Shown here piece after piece: positions 62,640 through 64,000 of a stretch of 64,000 nucleotides of DNA (position 1 is the first letter of the stretch; the number at the start of each line of letters is the position of its first letter). Source of the DNA: Streptomyces sp. NBC_00271 (GTDB lineage: Bacteria > Actinomycetota > Actinomycetes > Streptomycetales > Streptomycetaceae). Below the pieces are notes generated by a model. It did no database searches. It was not told the origin of the DNA and was given only the letters and a program-made list of their open reading frames with translations. The stretch lies in assembly GCF_036178845.1 (NCBI RefSeq), contig NZ_CP108070.1:11408001-11472000 (forward strand), read 5' to 3'. A program made the translations under genes and the position numbers.

Positions 62640-63005
62640 GTTCCCAGTTGTCAGAGGATCTATGAGGACACCTCGTCGCGGAACGGCAAGCGAGTGCTCG
62701 TGGACCGCCTGTGGCCCCGCGGAATGAGCAAAGAACGGGCCCACCTGGACGAATGGCTCCGCGACGTGGCGCAGTCGGCGGACCTGCGCCACTGGCACCA
62801 CCACGACCAGGAGCGCTTCGCGGAGTTCCGGGATCGCTACATCGGCGAACCGGAGGACGCCGATCACCGGCCAGCCGTGCAGCACCTGCGTGATCTCGCC
62901 GCCCACGACAAGGTCACCTTGCTCACCGCCACCAAGGACCTCGGCCACAGTGAGGCCGCCGTGCTCGCCCAGTGGCTCGGCGCCGCCGGCACAGCGAGCC
63001 GCTAG
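62640..63005 (+). pseudogene. DUF488 family protein without a visible start
   Basis: CQRIYEDTSSRNGKRVLVDR, LWPRGMSKERAHLDEWLRDV, HHHDQERFAEFRDRYIGEPE and LLTATKDLGHSEAAVLAQWL cover almost a whole DUF488 domain (about 115 residues). No ATG, GTG or TTG occurs in frame between the upstream terminator and the conserved RIYE; the expected 'VxRIYE' beginning reads VVRG in the neighbouring frame, so a one- or two-base deletion near 62654 is likely. Could instead be a sequencing error. Confidence 0.65.
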
Positions 63006-63146
63006 ATCCGTTGCTGCGTCATCCGGCGCCCCTGGCGGACTGCGCGGCAGCAGAGACCCGGTCGTCCGCCACGATCTCCGTCGCGTGAGCGGAGCGAGGC
63101 TGCTGAGGGTCAGCATCTCCAGGCGGAACTGCTGGCCCGCCCAGCG

Positions 63147-64000
63147 CTACGGCGTGGGGGGCTGCTGTGGGGAGCGGAGTACGAGCAGGGTGATCTCGCT
63201 GGGGGCGAAGACGCGGAAGGGCGGGCCCCAGAAGCCGGTGCCACGGCTGGTGTAGAGGAGGGTGCGGGTGCCGTGGTGGCTGAGGCCGGCGAGGGCGGGC
63301 TGGTCGATGCGGACCAGGTGGTGGAAGGGCCAGATCTGGCCGCCGTGGGTGTGGCCGGAGAGTTGGAGGTCGACGCCGCCGGCTGCCGCCCGGTCGACGA
63401 ACTTGGGCTGGTGGGCCAGGAGCAGGACGGGGTGGTCGGGGTCGGCGCCTTGCAGGGCTCCGGCGAGGTGGGCGCGGTGGCCGGCGAGGCCGGAGGATTC
63501 GGCGGTGACGTCGTCCACGCCGGCGACCACGAGGGTGTCGCCGCCGCGTTCGAGTAGTAGATGGCGGTTGCGCAGCGGCTCCCAGCCCAGCTCGTCCATG
63601 AGGTCGACCCAGCCCTGGGCCTCGCTGTAGTACTCGTGGTTGCCGGTGACGTAGACCCGGGCCCGGGTGGCCTGCACGGTGCCGAGTGGGGTGGCCTGGG
63701 CGCGGCGGCGTTCGGCCGTGCCGTCCGCGATGTCTCCGGTGTGGCAGACCAGGTCGGCCTGCAGAGTGTTCACCGTCTCGCAGACCCGCGCCGACCAGCG
63801 GGCGCGGTCGAGCGGGCCGTAGTGGGTGTCGGTGATGAGGACGACGCGCGTGCCGTCCAACCCGGCCCCCAGGCGCGGAAGTTGCACGTCGAGGCGGCGT
63901 ACCCGTGGTACCCGGCGGGCCTCGGCGTACCCCCAGGTGAGCAGCACGGCGGCTGTGCCGAGGACCGCCCAGGTGACGATCCGGGCCCGGTCCTGGCCGT
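63147..64000 (-). CDS. Membrane-associated metallophosphoesterase (N-terminus outside window)
   Basis: The frame is open to the window edge. Calcineurin-like metal sites: VVLITDTHYGPLDRARWSAR (D-x-H), DLVCHTGDIADGTAERR (GDxxD), VYVTGNHEYYSEAQGWVDL (GNHE) and LQLSGHTHGGQIWPF (GHxHGGQ); LLYTSRGTGFWGPPFRVFAP is typical of the YkuE/YaeI-like group. An upstream hydrophobic stretch (RIVTWAVLGTAAVLLTWGY) suggests membrane anchoring, with catalysis outside. Substrate may be a phospholipid or nucleotide diester. Confidence 0.9.
   Translation of the reverse strand, partial: GQDRARIVTWAVLGTAAVLLTWGYAEARRVPRVRRLDVQLPRLGAGLDGTRVVLITDTHYGPLDRARWSARVCETVNTLQADLVCHTGDIADGTAERRRAQATPLGTVQATRARVYVTGNHEYYSEAQGWVDLMDELGWEPLRNRHLLLERGGDTLVVAGVDDVTAESSGLAGHRAHLAGALQGADPDHPVLLLAHQPKFVDRAAAGGVDLQLSGHTHGGQIWPFHHLVRIDQPALAGLSHHGTRTLLYTSRGTGFWGPPFRVFAPSEITLLVLRSPQQPPTP

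Overview
The window is very GC-rich and gene-dense, with GTG/TTG starts, 4-base stop/start overlaps and gene families typical of Streptomyces (DUF1707, DUF5995, DUF6243, DUF4142, PaaX, secreted S8 protease). I read it as a Streptomyces or close-relative chromosome, probably an accessory (arm-like) part, because intact operons alternate with a dense graveyard of insertion sequences and truncated genes.

Layout. 0-5.3 kb: C4-acid enzymes (class II fumarase, cut by the window edge, and malic enzyme), an IS5-type remnant, a nucleotidyltransferase, and a cytochrome P450 with its own ferredoxin. 5.9-9.4 kb: LysR regulator divergent from a diaminopropionate ammonia-lyase-like enzyme and an allantoate/N-carbamoyl amidohydrolase. 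9.4-14.8 kb: RHS toxin tip with a probable immunity gene, an apparently complete IS3 element, esterase, folP and IS5 fragments, and a DUF4142 gene lying in one arm of a 1-kb inverted duplication. 15-20.9 kb: chloramphenicol-phosphotransferase-like kinase, TsaC/Sua5-type protein, beta-carbonic anhydrase, GNAT, an IS with 18-bp terminal inverted repeats and a 7-bp target duplication, a DUF1707 protein whose stop codon was displaced by that IS, and an ArsR-like regulator.

21.7-29.1 kb, minus strand: five tightly overlapping genes encode an Hsp70-like ATPase with an unusual beta-rich tail, a coiled-coil protein (RdcB/YjcZ-like), a patatin phospholipase and two different dynamin-like GTPases. This is the most interesting unit: a chaperone-like sensor, a lipase and a membrane-remodelling GTPase pair made as one translational unit.

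30-40 kb: Tat-exported phospholipase C and a secreted endonuclease/exonuclease/phosphatase-fold protein behind a likely PHO box, a DUF5995 gene, a 40-bp perfect palindrome, a Pro/Thr-rich membrane-anchored protein, and a YtcJ-type amidohydrolase. 40-47.8 kb: DNA ligase and transposase remnants (ISL3, IS5, IS1380, IS1182) surrounding the second copy of the DUF4142 duplication. 48-52 kb: DHA2-type MFS exporter, secreted alpha/beta hydrolase and PaaX-type regulator. 52-58.5 kb: small or broken genes and an IS1182 pseudogene. 58.8-64 kb: a large secreted subtilisin-like protease, a DUF488 gene without a visible start, and a metallophosphoesterase running off the end. I saw no rRNA, tRNA, CRISPR array or replication origin.
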